Positions 47,162-57,060 are shown, numbered from the stretch's first letter. The stretch is DNA of 64,000 bases from Bifidobacterium aemilianum (GCF_003315635.1 NZ_PDCG01000005.1:1-64000); one strand, 5' to 3'. Made by a program: numbers and translations. Notes: generated from the letters alone by a model not told the origin.

Positions 47162-47195
47162 GCAGCAAGCGGGCCGCCTGGGGCCGCTCGCTGCC
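47162..47195 (-). other. GC-rich hairpin upstream of rbfA
   Basis: Arms GCAGCAAGCGGGCC and GGCCGCTCGCTGCC pair with two mismatches/bulges. It lies in the 329-base gap between infB and rbfA; it may attenuate transcription or stabilise mRNA. Nothing else was seen in this gap. Confidence 0.4.
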
Positions 47196-47436
47196 TTAGT
47201 GCTGTGCTCATTCTAGCGGCTGACCGGCGCGACTGGCAGCGGCCTGAGCTTGGAGCGAAGGACCGCGCTGGGTCCCACTGTTCGCTCTCCAGCACCATTC
47301 CTGCCTGCCATCCGCCAACCCGCCACTATGGCATTGCCCGCAACCTCTGCAGGCAGCGGGCAATGGAGGCAGGTGAGGTATGGAGACACAATACCCCTTG
47401 GCTGCCGACCGCTTCAAACGCCCGGCAGCCGACGGC

Positions 47437-50307
47437 CTACTGGCGCTCGATTTCCTTCATCTCGAAGGTCTCGATGATGTCGCCGATCTCGATGTCGTTG
47501 AAGGAGCCAAGGTTGATACCCGCCTCGTAGCCTTCCTTGACCGAGTTGACATCATCCTTGAAGCGACGCAGGGAGGAGATCTCCAAGTCGTTGACCGTGG
47601 CCACACCATTGCGCAGGATCCTGCACTTGGTGCCGCGCTTGACCTCGCCGTCCTGGACCATGACGCCTGCGATGTTGCCGAACTTGGAGGAACGGAAGAT
47701 CTCGCGGATCTCGGAGTGGGAGGTGGTGACCTCCTCGTATTCAGGCTTGAGCATACCCTTGAGGGAGGCCTCGATGTCTTCGATGGCCTGGTAGATGACC
47801 GAGTAGTACTTGATCTCCACGCCCTCATGCTCTGCCAGGTCGGCAACCTGCCGGTTGGGCCGGACATTGAAGCCGATGATGACGGCCTTATCGACCGTGG
47901 CCAGGTTGACATCGTTCTGGGTGATGGCGCCAACACCACGGTGAATCACCTGGATGCCGACCTCGTCGGAGACCTCGATCTTCATCAAGGAGTCCTCCAA
48001 GGCCTCAACGGAACCGGAGGAATCGCCCTTGATGACGATGTTGAGCATATCCACCTCGGACTTGGCGAACTGCTCCTTGAGGCTCTCCAGGGAGACGATC
48101 TTGCGGCGCTTGGCCAGCTGGGCGGCACGCTCGGTGGCCTGGCGCTTCTCGGCGATCTGCCGGGCCGCGCGGTCGTCGGGAGCGACCAGGAAGAGGTCTC
48201 CGGCCGAAGGAACGGATGTCAGACCCAGGACCTGGACAGGAGTGGACGGTGCGGCGTCGGACATGGTCTGGCCATTTTCGTCCAGCATGGCGCGGACACG
48301 TCCGTAGGAGGTGCCAGCGACGATGGAGTCGCCGATATGCAGGGTGCCCTGCTGGACCAGGACGGTCGCCACAGCACCGCGTCCCTTGTCCAACCTGGCC
48401 TCGACGGTGGCTCCTCGGGCATCCATGTCGGGGTTGGCCCGCAGGTCCAGCTCGGCATCGGCCGTCAGCAGCACAGCCTCCAAGAGCTTGTCGACATTGG
48501 TGCCCTGCTTGGCGGAGATGTCCACGACCATGGTGTCGCCACCATACTCCTCGGGGACCAGGCCGAATTCGGTCAGCTGACCGCGGACCTTCTCCGGGTT
48601 GGCGCCCTCGACATCAATCTTGTTGACCGCGACGACGATGGGAACGTGGGCCGCCTGGGCGTGGTTGATGGCCTCGACGGTCTGGGGCATGACACCGTCA
48701 TCCGCAGCGACCACCAGGATGGCAACATCCGTCAGCTCTGCACCACGGGCACGCATGGCCGTGAAGGCCTCGTGGCCTGGGGTGTCCAGGAAGGTAATCT
48801 TGCGGGGGTTGCCCTCAAGGTTGACCTCGACCTGGTAGGCGCCGATGCGCTGGGTGATGCCACCGGCCTCACGGGCGATGACATTGGTCTGGCGGATGGT
48901 GTCCAGTAGGCGGGTCTTACCATGGTCGACGTGGCCCATGACGGTGACCACCGGCGGACGGGGCTTCAGGTCCTCGTCATCCTGACCGGCCTCTTCGTCA
49001 TCGAGGTTGATGTCGAACTGCTGGAGCAGTTCCTTGTCTTCCTCTTCCGCCGAAACGATCTGGATCTTCCAGCCGATTTCCTCGCCCAGAATCTGGAAGG
49101 TCGCCTCGTCCAGGGATTGGGTGGCCGTAGCCATCTCCCCCAGGTGGAAAAGTACGGTGACCAGGACCGCCGGATTGATGTTCATCTTCTCCGCCAAGTC
49201 CGACAGGGTGGCCCCCTGCCTCAGGCGAATGGTCTGGCCATTGCTGACGGGAACCCGCACACCGCCGATGGCTGGTGCTTTGATCTCCTCATAATCCTGG
49301 CGTTTGGCGAGCCTGTTCTTGCGGGACTTGGACGATTTGCCGCCCTGACGTCCGAATGCCCCTGCGGCTCCGCCCCGGCCGCGGCCACGGGAGGGACCAC
49401 TGCCGCCACCGGTTCCAGGACGTTGGAATCCTGATGGAGCTCCGTTGAAGTGGTTGCCTGCCGCAGCTCCCCCCTGGCGGTTACCGCCCGAGGACTGGCC
49501 GAAGCGGCTGTGGCCCCACTGGCTCCTAGGAGTTGCGCCACCCTGGTTTGGACGGCCTCCACGGCCACGACCTGCGCCACCCTGGCCAGGACGGCCTCCA
49601 CGGTGGTTGTTGACCATGGGCTTGGCCATGGGATGGGGACGGGGTATGTCGCCGGGCGTAGGGGCATGCATGCCCTGCTTACGGCTGAAGGGATTGTTCC
49701 CGGGCCGAGGACCGGCAGCGGGAGTATGGGGGTGGGGCGCAGCAGAACCGGATGCACCACCTGGCTTGGGCTGACCGCCACGAGCCTGGCCGGGAGCCGG
49801 ATGCGGCCCGCCCTGCTGGGGGGCCGTGGGCTTCTGTGAAGCTGCTGCGGGTGCCTTGGGCATGGGGGATCGGGCTGGTGCCTCTGCTGCGGAGGCAGGA
49901 GCCTGAGTCTTCTTGGACTCTGCCTTCTTACCTGGGGCTTGGAAGAGCGCTCCCGATGGGGAGGAATTGCTGCCGGAGGCAGCTGCGGACGAGGAAGCCT
50001 GGTCGGTTTCCTGCTGGGAGCTTGCAGCTGGCTTGCCGCCAGCGCTGGCTTGCGGCACTGCGGATCCTACCGTTTTGGAGGCCTTGGGCCTTGGTACGCT
50101 GGCCTTCCCAGCCGTGCCGGGAGCCTGAGCATCCTGCTTGGCTTCCCCTGTTCCAGCGAAAGCGGTCTTCAGCCGACGGACGACCGGCGCTTCCACTGTT
50201 GAGGAAGCCGATTTGACGAACTCCCCCATGTCCTTGAGCTTTTCAAGGACGGTTTTGCTATCGACGCCCAGGTCTTTAGCCAATTCATATACGCGCTGCT
50301 TTGGCAC
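47437..50307 (-). CDS. infB: Translation initiation factor IF-2
   Basis: A 956-residue GTPase that brings initiator tRNA to the ribosome. The N-terminus has the IF-2 sub-domain ([20 protein letters not shown]), then a long Pro/Gly/Ala/Arg-rich low-complexity region (about 60-330) typical of actinobacteria, a second IF-2 N domain, and the G domain with [15 protein letters not shown] (near residue 455) and [14 protein letters not shown]-terminal domains include [16 protein letters not shown]. Full length. Confidence 0.97.
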   Translation of the reverse strand: MPKQRVYELAKDLGVDSKTVLEKLKDMGEFVKSASSTVEAPVVRRLKTAFAGTGEAKQDAQAPGTAGKASVPRPKASKTVGSAVPQASAGGKPAASSQQETDQASSSAAASGSNSSPSGALFQAPGKKAESKKTQAPASAAEAPARSPMPKAPAAASQKPTAPQQGGPHPAPGQARGGQPKPGGASGSAAPHPHTPAAGPRPGNNPFSRKQGMHAPTPGDIPRPHPMAKPMVNNHRGGRPGQGGAGRGRGGRPNQGGATPRSQWGHSRFGQSSGGNRQGGAAAGNHFNGAPSGFQRPGTGGGSGPSRGRGRGGAAGAFGRQGGKSSKSRKNRLAKRQDYEEIKAPAIGGVRVPVSNGQTIRLRQGATLSDLAEKMNINPAVLVTVLFHLGEMATATQSLDEATFQILGEEIGWKIQIVSAEEEDKELLQQFDINLDDEEAGQDDEDLKPRPPVVTVMGHVDHGKTRLLDTIRQTNVIAREAGGITQRIGAYQVEVNLEGNPRKITFLDTPGHEAFTAMRARGAELTDVAILVVAADDGVMPQTVEAINHAQAAHVPIVVAVNKIDVEGANPEKVRGQLTEFGLVPEEYGGDTMVVDISAKQGTNVDKLLEAVLLTADAELDLRANPDMDARGATVEARLDKGRGAVATVLVQQGTLHIGDSIVAGTSYGRVRAMLDENGQTMSDAAPSTPVQVLGLTSVPSAGDLFLVAPDDRAARQIAEKRQATERAAQLAKRRKIVSLESLKEQFAKSEVDMLNIVIKGDSSGSVEALEDSLMKIEVSDEVGIQVIHRGVGAITQNDVNLATVDKAVIIGFNVRPNRQVADLAEHEGVEIKYYSVIYQAIEDIEASLKGMLKPEYEEVTTSHSEIREIFRSSKFGNIAGVMVQDGEVKRGTKCRILRNGVATVNDLEISSLRRFKDDVNSVKEGYEAGINLGSFNDIEIGDIIETFEMKEIERQ

Positions 50308-50423
50308 TCAGTTTTCTCCTATTCTGATGACCACGCGTATATGCGCGGTCATTGTTCCATGACGGCGAGCCTACCCTGTTTCATCGTGCGACCATGATCG
50401 TGTTACCTCGTCTCCATTCCGCC

Positions 50424-50458
50424 ACGATGGGCATGACGCCTGGCGTCATGCCCATCGT
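50424..50458 (-). terminator. 17-bp perfect inverted repeat between nusA and infB
   Basis: ACGATGGGCATGACGCC is followed by one T and its exact reverse complement. No T-run follows. In a gap of about 200 bases inside the nusA-infB unit it may act as an attenuator or a processing site. Confidence 0.5.
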
Positions 50459-50511
50459 CGGGATTCCATTACCTAGACCCAGCATACTCGAGAGCCTGGA
50501 TAGATGACTCA

Positions 50512-51606
50512 CTACTGCCCGTCTGTATTAGCCGCCTGACCAGTCCCCTCAGCCGGGGCCGATTGCGCAGCCGGGCTCTGGACCGCCGCGGCAGCCTCCT
50601 TGGCCGCATAGGCCTCAGTCGACTCGATACCAATCTTCCACCCGGTCAGCTTGGCGGCCAGGCGTGCATTCTGCCCTTCCTTGCCGATGGCTAGGGACAG
50701 TTGATCGTCATGGATCAAGGCGATGGCCGTCTTGTTCTTCTCACTGACGATCTCTACCTTGGTGGCCACGGCGGGCGACAGGGCGGCCGCCACAAAGCTG
50801 TCTGGCTCCTTGGACCAGTCCACGATGTCGATCTTCTCGGGGCCAAGATTCTCCATGACCGCGCGGACCCGAGCGCCGCCGGGCCCGATCAGGGACCCCT
50901 TGGGATTGACCCCTGGCGTGTTGGCTCGGACAGCCACCTTGGTACGGGCCCCGGCCTCACGGGCGATCGCCATGATGGATACGGCACCGGAGACCAGCTC
51001 CGGGACCTCGCGCTCGAAAAGCCGACGCACCAGCTCCGGGTGGGAGCGGGAGACGACAATCTCTGGCCCCTTGAGCCCCCGGGCCACGTTGACCACATAC
51101 ACACGCAGGCGTTCACCATGCTTGTAGTGTTCTCCCGGCACCTGTTCGCGCTTGGGCAGGATTGCCTCAACTTCGCCTACGGCCACATGCACATTGGCCG
51201 GATCCTTGGCGTCCTGCTGGACCACACCGGTGATGAGCTTGCCCTTCTGGCCAGAGAAGGCTCCAAAGATCTTCTCATCCTCGGCGCTCCTGAAGAGGTC
51301 ACGGATGACCTGCCGGGCGGTGGAGGCGGCCAAACGGCCGAAATCCTTGGGAGTGTCGTCATACTCCTCACCCAGGCGAGTGCGGGGGTGGGGGTTGTCT
51401 TCAGTGGGCTCGACGGGTTCCTCGTCCCGGGCCCAGATGGTGAAGCTGCCGGCGCGCTCGTCGAGTTCGATACGTGCAGTGGGTGCAGCTCCGGGAGTCT
51501 TGAGATATGCCAGACGTAAAGCTTCAGAAAGAGTGTCGTCCAAGGTTTGCTTGTCGATGCCTTGGTCGGCAGCCAGCTGATGAATTCCTGTCAGGTCCAG
51601 TTCCAT
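50512..51606 (-). CDS. nusA: Transcription termination/antitermination factor NusA
   Basis: A 364-residue RNA polymerase-binding protein. It has the N-terminal NusA domain, an S1 domain (GKLITGVVQQDAKDPANVHV) and two KH domains with the GPGGARVRAVMENLGPEKID and AIGKEGQNARLAAKLTGWKI segments; it lacks the acidic repeats of the E. coli protein, as usual in Gram-positives. AGGAGG lies ahead of the ATG. A ylxR gene, often between nusA and infB, is absent. Confidence 0.96.
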   Translation of the reverse strand: MELDLTGIHQLAADQGIDKQTLDDTLSEALRLAYLKTPGAAPTARIELDERAGSFTIWARDEEPVEPTEDNPHPRTRLGEEYDDTPKDFGRLAASTARQVIRDLFRSAEDEKIFGAFSGQKGKLITGVVQQDAKDPANVHVAVGEVEAILPKREQVPGEHYKHGERLRVYVVNVARGLKGPEIVVSRSHPELVRRLFEREVPELVSGAVSIMAIAREAGARTKVAVRANTPGVNPKGSLIGPGGARVRAVMENLGPEKIDIVDWSKEPDSFVAAALSPAVATKVEIVSEKNKTAIALIHDDQLSLAIGKEGQNARLAAKLTGWKIGIESTEAYAAKEAAAAVQSPAAQSAPAEGTGQAANTDGQ

Positions 51607-51686
51607 GAGTTACGAGACCTCCTATTAAGTTATGCATACAGGCACTTTGCCTGCTTGGTCATAATGAACTACTAGTCTAAATCTTT

Positions 51687-52607
51687 ATGCAGACACATCG
51701 CCAGCCCATTCCGTCGAGAGCGGATTGCTTCCGCCGCACCCTAGTCTGCCTGCTGTGCCTGCTCACCCTTCTACCCCTGCAGGGCTGCGCTCTGCCCCGT
51801 TTGGAGGGTCGCGCCGAGTCCGAACACAAGGCCGGGGCCTGCGAGCGTTCCTACCAGGCGGCCAGAGCCGACAGCACGGCCTCCGCGCCCTCATCCGGCG
51901 CTCCCCTGCTCCTTCGCTACCAGTCAGCACAGCGAGCCCCTGATGAATGGGCCCAGGTGGCAGCCCACTGTCCGCAGCGTTTCGCCGAAGGCACCATGCG
52001 CAGCGGCCAGGCGAGCCTGACCCAAGCCATACTTGCCGGTCAGCTCGGGGCTGAGCCTCCCAGCACAAGCAGTGTGCTCTTGACGGGGACGACTGGCTTG
52101 GACCTTGCTTCGGCCACCCTGGCCGCCATGGCCCTGGCGGAGGATCGTGCCGGTTTCGCCTTGCAGCTGTTGGCCGCCAGGCGCCTTCCCGGCGCGGACC
52201 TGGCCATCAGCGATGACCATGCCCAGGCGGGCCAACAATTCATGTCCATGGCCGCCGGCAAGGATGACCCAAGGCAGAAAGTCTATGATCTGGGTCCACT
52301 GCTGGAGGCCCTACAGACCTCGGCCGACAGCATTGATGCCAACACCGGCCTGACTGCCCCTCTGGTCGCCCAGGTAGAGATGAACTGTGTTCGTGAGGAA
52401 CTGGCGGCCATGCAGGCCGACAGGGGCAAGACTGAGAACAGCCGGGCCAAGCCAGGTAGGAAATCGGCCAATGGCCATCTCTCCCTTGACGACACGGCCA
52501 GCCAGCGGCCCGCCAGCCTCCTGATCGTGTCCAGGTTCATATCGGCCCGGGCCTACCGCTCGCTGGTCCTGGGCTACCCTGCCTTCGACACGGCCCTCTA
52601 TTACTGA
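51687..52607 (+). CDS. Predicted lipoprotein, family unknown
   Basis: A 306-residue protein with a signal peptide (CFRRTLVCLLCLLTLLPLQ) and lipobox LQGC at Cys33. The mature part is helical and Ala/Gln-rich without motifs I recognise; the C-terminus ends SLVLGYPAFDTALYY. It is divergent from nusA, with 80 bases between, and marks the left edge of the accessory island. It may act at the cell surface; no function is proposed. Confidence 0.7.
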   Translation: MQTHRQPIPSRADCFRRTLVCLLCLLTLLPLQGCALPRLEGRAESEHKAGACERSYQAARADSTASAPSSGAPLLLRYQSAQRAPDEWAQVAAHCPQRFAEGTMRSGQASLTQAILAGQLGAEPPSTSSVLLTGTTGLDLASATLAAMALAEDRAGFALQLLAARRLPGADLAISDDHAQAGQQFMSMAAGKDDPRQKVYDLGPLLEALQTSADSIDANTGLTAPLVAQVEMNCVREELAAMQADRGKTENSRAKPGRKSANGHLSLDDTASQRPASLLIVSRFISARAYRSLVLGYPAFDTALYY

Positions 52608-52939
52608 GAACTCCTCCATAACGACCGGCCCTCATTCCCAGCAGATCAGCATCAGCGTGCGGGAAGTGACCCATCGAGGGGCTGAGCATGCCGAGTACCA
52701 GCCCTTACGCTCACCTCACCGCCCAAGTTAGGCCCAAGACCCAATCGAGCATGATGGGTTATACGCCAGCATGTATGCGTTGTGGTGGTGCGAGCTCTTG
52801 CGTCAGTGGGATTGGTTCTTGCTGGTAAGTGCTATGGGGAACTTTAAGGGTGGCCAAAAAGCATGCGTTTTCCACTGCTTGAGCTTTTGTACGAGTAAGG
52901 CTGGGCACGGTTAGTAAGTATCTGCTCTGCTTGAGGGTT
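52608..52939. other. Gap at the left edge of the accessory island
   Basis: No gene. It contains one copy of an 83-base direct repeat (52,757-52,839) whose partner is near 56,671, and then AT-rich bases leading to an IS30 remnant. Confidence 0.5.
52757..52839. repeat. 83-bp direct repeat, left copy
   Basis: Runs from GGGTTATACGCCA through GTGGTGGT and GTCAGTGGGATTGG to TATGGGG. The copy near 56,671 matches at roughly six of every seven bases in the same orientation. Confidence 0.65.
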
Positions 52940-53447
52940 ATGAAGACACCGAATTGCCCTGCCTGTGGCAGGCGAATCGGTGATCGGCTCGGGCCGCCGC
53001 AACCCGCACACCGAGGTGGAACGCAGAACCCGCTTCCTGCAGTGCGCAAGGTTGGCGACAATAGCGCGGCCGGCACCATCGCCGCATAGCTGGCCTCTTC
53101 GGGCCCTGCCCGCTCCGGCCCGGCTGATCGTCACGCACGGACAACGGCACGGCGTTCGCCCGCCACTACGAGCCGACAGACTCGCTGAGCACGGACACCT
53201 GGTTCTCCGCCCCCTACAGCTCCTGGCAGCGGGGAAGCAACGAGAACAGGAACGGCCGCCTGAGCCGCCATCTGCACAAGGGCATGGACCTGGATGGACT
53301 GACGGAGGCTAGCTGCAGGCCATCGTCGACGAGATCAACAACACACACCTGAAGGTCCTGGGCTGGAGGACACCCACCCAGGCCGGGCAGGAGGAAATCG
53401 ACCCCCTACCAGAATCAAACAAAGAGCAGTGTTGCACTTGCAAATAG
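52940..53447 (+). pseudogene. IS30-family transposase remnant
   Basis: Pieces in different frames spell the C-terminal half of an IS30 transposase: ESVIGSGRRNPHTEVERRTR, then TDNGTAFARHYE, FSAPYSSWQRGSNENRNGR, and after a shift LQAIVDEINNTHLKVLGWRT. The DNGT and SSWQRGSNENRNGR blocks are hallmarks of the DDE catalytic domain. Stops and at least two frameshifts, plus the missing N-terminal half, make it inactive. Confidence 0.82.
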
Positions 53448-53531
53448 ACAACGGGGAAAAGACCTCACCCCCGCCCTTTTGCTACCATGGAATTGCCATA
53501 AGGCGTACACGTCAACCAAAGGTGATTGATA

Positions 53532-54102
53532 ATGTTTACTCTCACCAGAATCGAACGCAGGATAGGTGCCACCGCCGTGGCTGTGGTCGCGACAATGACT
53601 ATGTCCTGTGCGACAAACACCGCTAGCACCACAGAACCCCATCAAGGAACCAATCGAGCAACGGTTGAACTCATGGGCTTCCCTCTCTATTGGGACGACC
53701 CGATCAGCGCTGAGGAACTCGACCATTTCTCTGAACGATTGGACCAGCTCCCAGACGAAGTGCAAACCCATGAATCCGAGCAAATACCCGCATTTCTCTG
53801 ACTGTCTGTACAATTTCATGACCGGCGGAACATTCACCCATAGACGGTTCCATAATGAGATGTGGCCAATGTTCAACCTGGGCGGTTTCTACCATCAGGT
53901 CGGCGATGTCCTCGTCGAACACGAAATGCCGACTGGCGAGTTGTCCGACGGCATTCATACGCTCCGCAGGATATGGGGAGACATCCCCAATATCCAACAT
54001 GCACTCTCCAACGGACAGGCGGTCCAGCTAATCGGCCATGACGTTGCCAGGACAATGGATGACATTCTGATTCTTGACGGCAGCAATCGAAAGCTGCTCT
54101 GA
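53532..54102 (+). pseudogene. Frameshifted lipoprotein gene in the island
   Basis: The first frame starts with a basic/hydrophobic signal (ERRIGATAVAVVATMTMSC) that looks like a lipobox, then ELMGFPLYWDDPISAEELDH and stops after IPAFL. The next frame continues smoothly (SDCLYNFMTGGTFTHRRFHN to DDILILDGSNRKLL). Deleting one T near 53,796 would join them into a protein of about 190 residues. I do not recognise the family. Decay or a sequencing error are both possible. Confidence 0.6.
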
Positions 54103-54384
54103 CTATCAGCTCAATTAGCATAAGGCAATTCCATTGAACATAACCGCATTCTCCATAAGCAATTAACCTTGCCAGGAACCGCCACTGCTTCTACCATCGC
54201 GAATAGCATGAACGCAATGGCAACCTCCTGCCGGGTGCAAGGTATACGCAGAAAGGAGTGGAGTTTACTAAGACCTTTGTTATTTCCCCGCACATACTAT
54301 AGTCTTAATGTATCGAGGATGCACACATGCCGATATCGACACGAGGAAGTGTTGTTTGATTATAAAACGAAGGAGATGATTAAA
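54103..54384. promoter_or_regulatory. AT-rich upstream region of the secreted-peptide operon
   Basis: No gene seen. TTGTTA at 54,279 and TACTATAGTC at 54,295 resemble -35/-10 boxes (spacing short), and AAGGAG at 54,370 is a strong ribosome-binding site. Confidence 0.4.
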
Positions 54385-54969
54385 ATGCATGGACAACATA
54401 TATCTAAAAAACTGACGGCATTATTGGTCTCGCTGATGGCTCTGCTTGGTTTCTTAGCCATACTGCCCTCTACAGCCAACGCAGCGGAGACGCAACTGTC
54501 CGATCCAACGGCTGCGGCAGGTAAACAAGAAGTGCTAGGGTCCGACACTCTGGTTAAAGGGCTGGACCATGTCGTTCGCGGTATACAACCACAGCATCAA
54601 AACATGTTCCCCACTTTCACTATCGATGCTGCTTCCAGTGATGTAATGACTATAACCGGGCAGGGGAACGTGTTTGAGTGGAAGGATAGTCAAGGCAATC
54701 TGATTCTTCATATTGATTCCCCAGAGCTCCCGAGCGGTCGGCCTGCAATGCTTAAGTGGGATGCAGATCAAAAACAGTTAGTTATTGCGCCTAAGCTTGG
54801 ATTCATGATGCGTTGTGGGAAAGGCAAATTAGGAGAGATTGCTGCAAATATAGGATGGGGCATCGGGGTCTGTCTGCCAGCTGGTCTTGCGAATGTTATA
54901 GTAGGTGCCGTTTGCACGATTGGACAATCAGTGGGTAGTGCTTACATCCCATGGAACAATGTCTGCTGA
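54385..54969 (+). CDS. Secreted precursor with Cys/Gly-containing hydrophobic C-terminus
   Basis: A 194-residue protein. It has a clear signal peptide (HISKKLTALLVSLMALLGFL) with a cleavage-like ANAAE at about residue 36. The middle part is a polar domain with strand-like TIDAASSDVMTITGQGN. The last 55 residues are hydrophobic, Gly-rich and hold four Cys residues (MRCGKG, GVCLPAG, GAVCTIG, NNVC-end). Other actinobacteria have secreted proteins with a soluble prodomain and a hydrophobic GG/Cys tail, some suspected bacteriocin precursors. I infer this from layout, not from a known family. The second ATG after AAGGAG is used. Confidence 0.6.
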   Translation: MHGQHISKKLTALLVSLMALLGFLAILPSTANAAETQLSDPTAAAGKQEVLGSDTLVKGLDHVVRGIQPQHQNMFPTFTIDAASSDVMTITGQGNVFEWKDSQGNLILHIDSPELPSGRPAMLKWDADQKQLVIAPKLGFMMRCGKGKLGEIAANIGWGIGVCLPAGLANVIVGAVCTIGQSVGSAYIPWNNVC

Positions 54970-55183
54970 AAGCAACCTCTTCGTCAAAATGCTGAAAAAG
55001 GTTCTCTCAATTCCTCTATATGTAGGATTTTGCATGTTGTTGACAGGAGTAATAGCTGAGTTTGTAGGTAAACCTTGGAAGGCAGTGTTGTCTGATCCAT
55101 ATACGATTATTGGCTTAGTCAGCGGGACTATAACCTATTGCTCCATTACATTCATTGTCCCTTGGTTACGCAAACGCCTTTAG
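54959..55183 (+). CDS. Two-helix membrane protein overlapping the secreted precursor
   Basis: A 74-residue protein whose ATG lies 11 bases inside the end of the precursor gene, so translation is coupled. Two membrane helices (LSIPLYVGFCMLLTGVIAEF and the IIGLVSGTITYCSITFIVPW region) flank a short KPWK loop, with a basic end KRL. Such a partner suggests self-immunity or export help for the precursor product; this is inferred. No known family was recognised. Confidence 0.6.
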   Translation: MSAESNLFVKMLKKVLSIPLYVGFCMLLTGVIAEFVGKPWKAVLSDPYTIIGLVSGTITYCSITFIVPWLRKRL

Positions 55184-55434
55184 CTAGTTTAGGGTTGAAA
55201 GTGCTATTAACAATAGCGGGTGGCTATCCGTAGTCATCATTTGATTAGGGTTAACCCCCTATATTAGGACTGTTTTACCGGGGCAAGTGACGGTGGGATG
55301 CATCTGGCATATAACGAGAGTCCAAACCTGACCAATGGCCGGAGGCCTGTTCCCAAGCCGAAACAACCCTTTCGGACTCAATCCGCGACTCCCGCAAGTC
55401 CTTGTCATAGAATAATACGCCGCCAGCACGCGAT
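55184..55434. other. Gap after the two-gene unit
   Basis: About 250 bases without a gene, with an AGGGTTAACCCC palindrome near 55,248. Confidence 0.4.
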
Positions 55435-55854
55435 TCAAGGCTTAAGGCTCATCGTGACCTGGTCTGCCTCAACTAGGCCGATGTGGCCAACACCCATGGC
55501 ATCAAACCAATCACGGTCAAGAAATGGGAAGACCCTAAATCCTGCGCTCTGCCCAGGAAGGCCGTATAGTTTCCCCTGGAGTACGTCGCAGACATCATCG
55601 AGCAGAAGAGCGACAACCTGGCCGCACAGACATACAAGACCAACCATAGGGCCCGAGCGGACGGCTGGGAGCCGGAACCCGTCCCGCTGACCTACTGGAG
55701 CACCCGAGAGGACTGAGACAACTCACCGCTCAGCCATTCCGACAAGATCCCGGTAATCGACAACTACTGGAAGATCGAAATCGCCATCACCAAGACCGGG
55801 CTCTGCGCCGGCAAAAAACGCAACCCCATTCAGCATCGTGTATGTGGAGTCTAA
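55435..55854 (+). pseudogene. Decayed helix-turn-helix gene
   Basis: One frame carries LKAHRDLVCLN, a stop, then ADVANTHGIKPITVKKWEDP, a stop, FPLEYVADIIEQKSDNLAAQ, EPVPLTYWSTRED, a stop and DNSPLSHSDKIPVIDNYW. The ADVAxxxGIKPITVKKWE part resembles YdiL/DUF1870-type HTH proteins that recognise DNA with a KRWE-like turn. Three in-frame stops show it is dead. Confidence 0.6.
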
Positions 55855-55961
55855 GCCATAAGCCGCAAGTCCGATACGGAATCCTTTGACCAAATTGACA
55901 TTGTAATAGATTTGACACACTTGTGGCTACCATCACAATTTCGAAGAAGAGTGGAATCACC

Positions 55962-56138
55962 ATGTTTAGCATACTGCTTGCAGGCCTTGTCGCTGCATTG
56001 CTGGCCTCACCGGCCGGAATATATGAAGGCTCCACCTCCAACATAATCCAAGACACGCAGCCGCAGGTGACGATGGCAACGAGCAAGGCAACATGCGACC
56101 GTGGGTACAAGGCCCAGGCCATAGATGCCGTAGGATAA
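55962..56138 (+). CDS. Short secreted or membrane peptide, hypothetical
   Basis: 58 residues with a hydrophobic start MFSILLAGLVAALLASPAGI, like a signal peptide, and a short polar remainder. A GTG 39 bases upstream in the same frame could be the start. No homologous family is evident, and it could be a chance frame. Confidence 0.3.
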   Translation: MFSILLAGLVAALLASPAGIYEGSTSNIIQDTQPQVTMATSKATCDRGYKAQAIDAVG

Positions 56139-56290
56139 GGAATACTAGGGCCGCAATTGTTCGCTGGACCCCTCCACATGCGGCCTATGCCGCTTGCCTT
56201 GCGACGGCCCATCTCGCTGGACCTGATGAGGGGTTGGTTGATGATCCTCCACTCCCCGAACAGGAGCAAGTAGCATATCTAGGTACTGCC

Positions 56291-56569
56291 ATGACCAATC
56301 CGTTTGTAACCAGGAATCTACTCCGTGAGGGTATTGGCTATGTGCTATATGTCGAGCAGCCGGTCAATGACGAAGACGGTGCTTGGAGCACGCAGGTCGG
56401 TCTCCTTAGGGGTAGGGAGGAATGCTGGTCACATAACGTTTATGGATATGATGGCCTGCAGTCCCTGCTTCTTTCGCTGAGTCTGGCAAAACGTTTGCTG
56501 GAGAGCGAAGGCGGATTCACTGTTGGGGATAGCGATGATCTCATGTTTCCCGACATCCCAGATAACTGA
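56291..56569 (+). CDS. Small DUF6968-like protein, immunity-type
   Basis: 92 residues. EQPVNDEDGAWSTQVGLL, ECWSHNVYGYDGLQSLLLSL and a final acidic DSDDLMFPDIPDN resemble the DUF6968 pattern (W..C/Q...L and Y-G-x-D-x-x-Q-x-L), small cytoplasmic proteins that often sit at polymorphic-toxin immunity loci. Assignment is by pattern, so moderately uncertain. The start is unclear; the frame stays open to 56,093, where codons look less protein-like. Confidence 0.5.
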   Translation: MTNPFVTRNLLREGIGYVLYVEQPVNDEDGAWSTQVGLLRGREECWSHNVYGYDGLQSLLLSLSLAKRLLESEGGFTVGDSDDLMFPDIPDN

Positions 56570-56670
56570 CAACATAGACAAGCAAGTTGGTGCCGGTTTT
56601 ACCCAATCAGGTAGTACTGGCACCATTGTCATTTTACTGTTCCCCCGGCCCTCAGCAGACCTCACCTCTG

Positions 56671-56755
56671 GGCTTATACGCCAAACTGTGTGCGTTTGTG
56701 GTGGTACGGGCTCTTGTGTCAGTGGGATTGGGGCTTTTTGGTAAGTGGTATGGGG
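56671..56755. repeat. 83-bp direct repeat, right copy
   Basis: Same orientation as the left copy; from GGCTTATACGCCA to TATGGGG with one extra T and about a dozen substitutions. Confidence 0.65.
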
Positions 56756-56763
56756 GGGGGGGG
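56752..56763. repeat. Poly-G tract (12 G)
   Basis: Twelve G in a row directly at the end of the repeat. Slippage-prone; length may differ between cells. Confidence 0.7.
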
Positions 56764-57060
56764 ACTCCGCTAACTGTCATCAAACAAACCGGCTGCACAC
56801 ATTCCTGCGTAATTTATTATATTTGGCACCGCCAAATGTAACAACATACGTGTGAAAGTGTGTGAAGCGAGTGTTTTATGAGATTTAGGACGAGGGACTA
56901 TAAGGCTTGGGACCAGGACAGTGCGGGCGATGGGTTATGGGGCTACGGACTTATGGGCCCTGATGGACATCCGACGGGAGCTAAACACCAACAGCACAGA
57001 CTGACCCACACAATTTGGCAAATACCCCACCCCTGCGGTCTCTGGACTTGGCTGATATGA

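Larger units (their letters stand above)
56570..57060. other. Gap with repeat and poly-G tract, right edge of island
   Basis: No convincing gene. It contains the right copy of the 83-bp repeat (56,671-56,755) and a 12-G run (56,752-56,763). Confidence 0.5.

Noticed and set aside
52948-53100. Frame starting MKTPNCPACGRR, resembling a zinc-ribbon transposase start.
   Set aside because: Neighbouring frames in the same bases match IS30 transposase, so the CPAC pattern is probably chance.
56878-57060. A 60-codon plus-strand frame near the tRNA gene.
   Set aside because: No ribosome-binding site, no signal or domain, and odd composition; likely chance.
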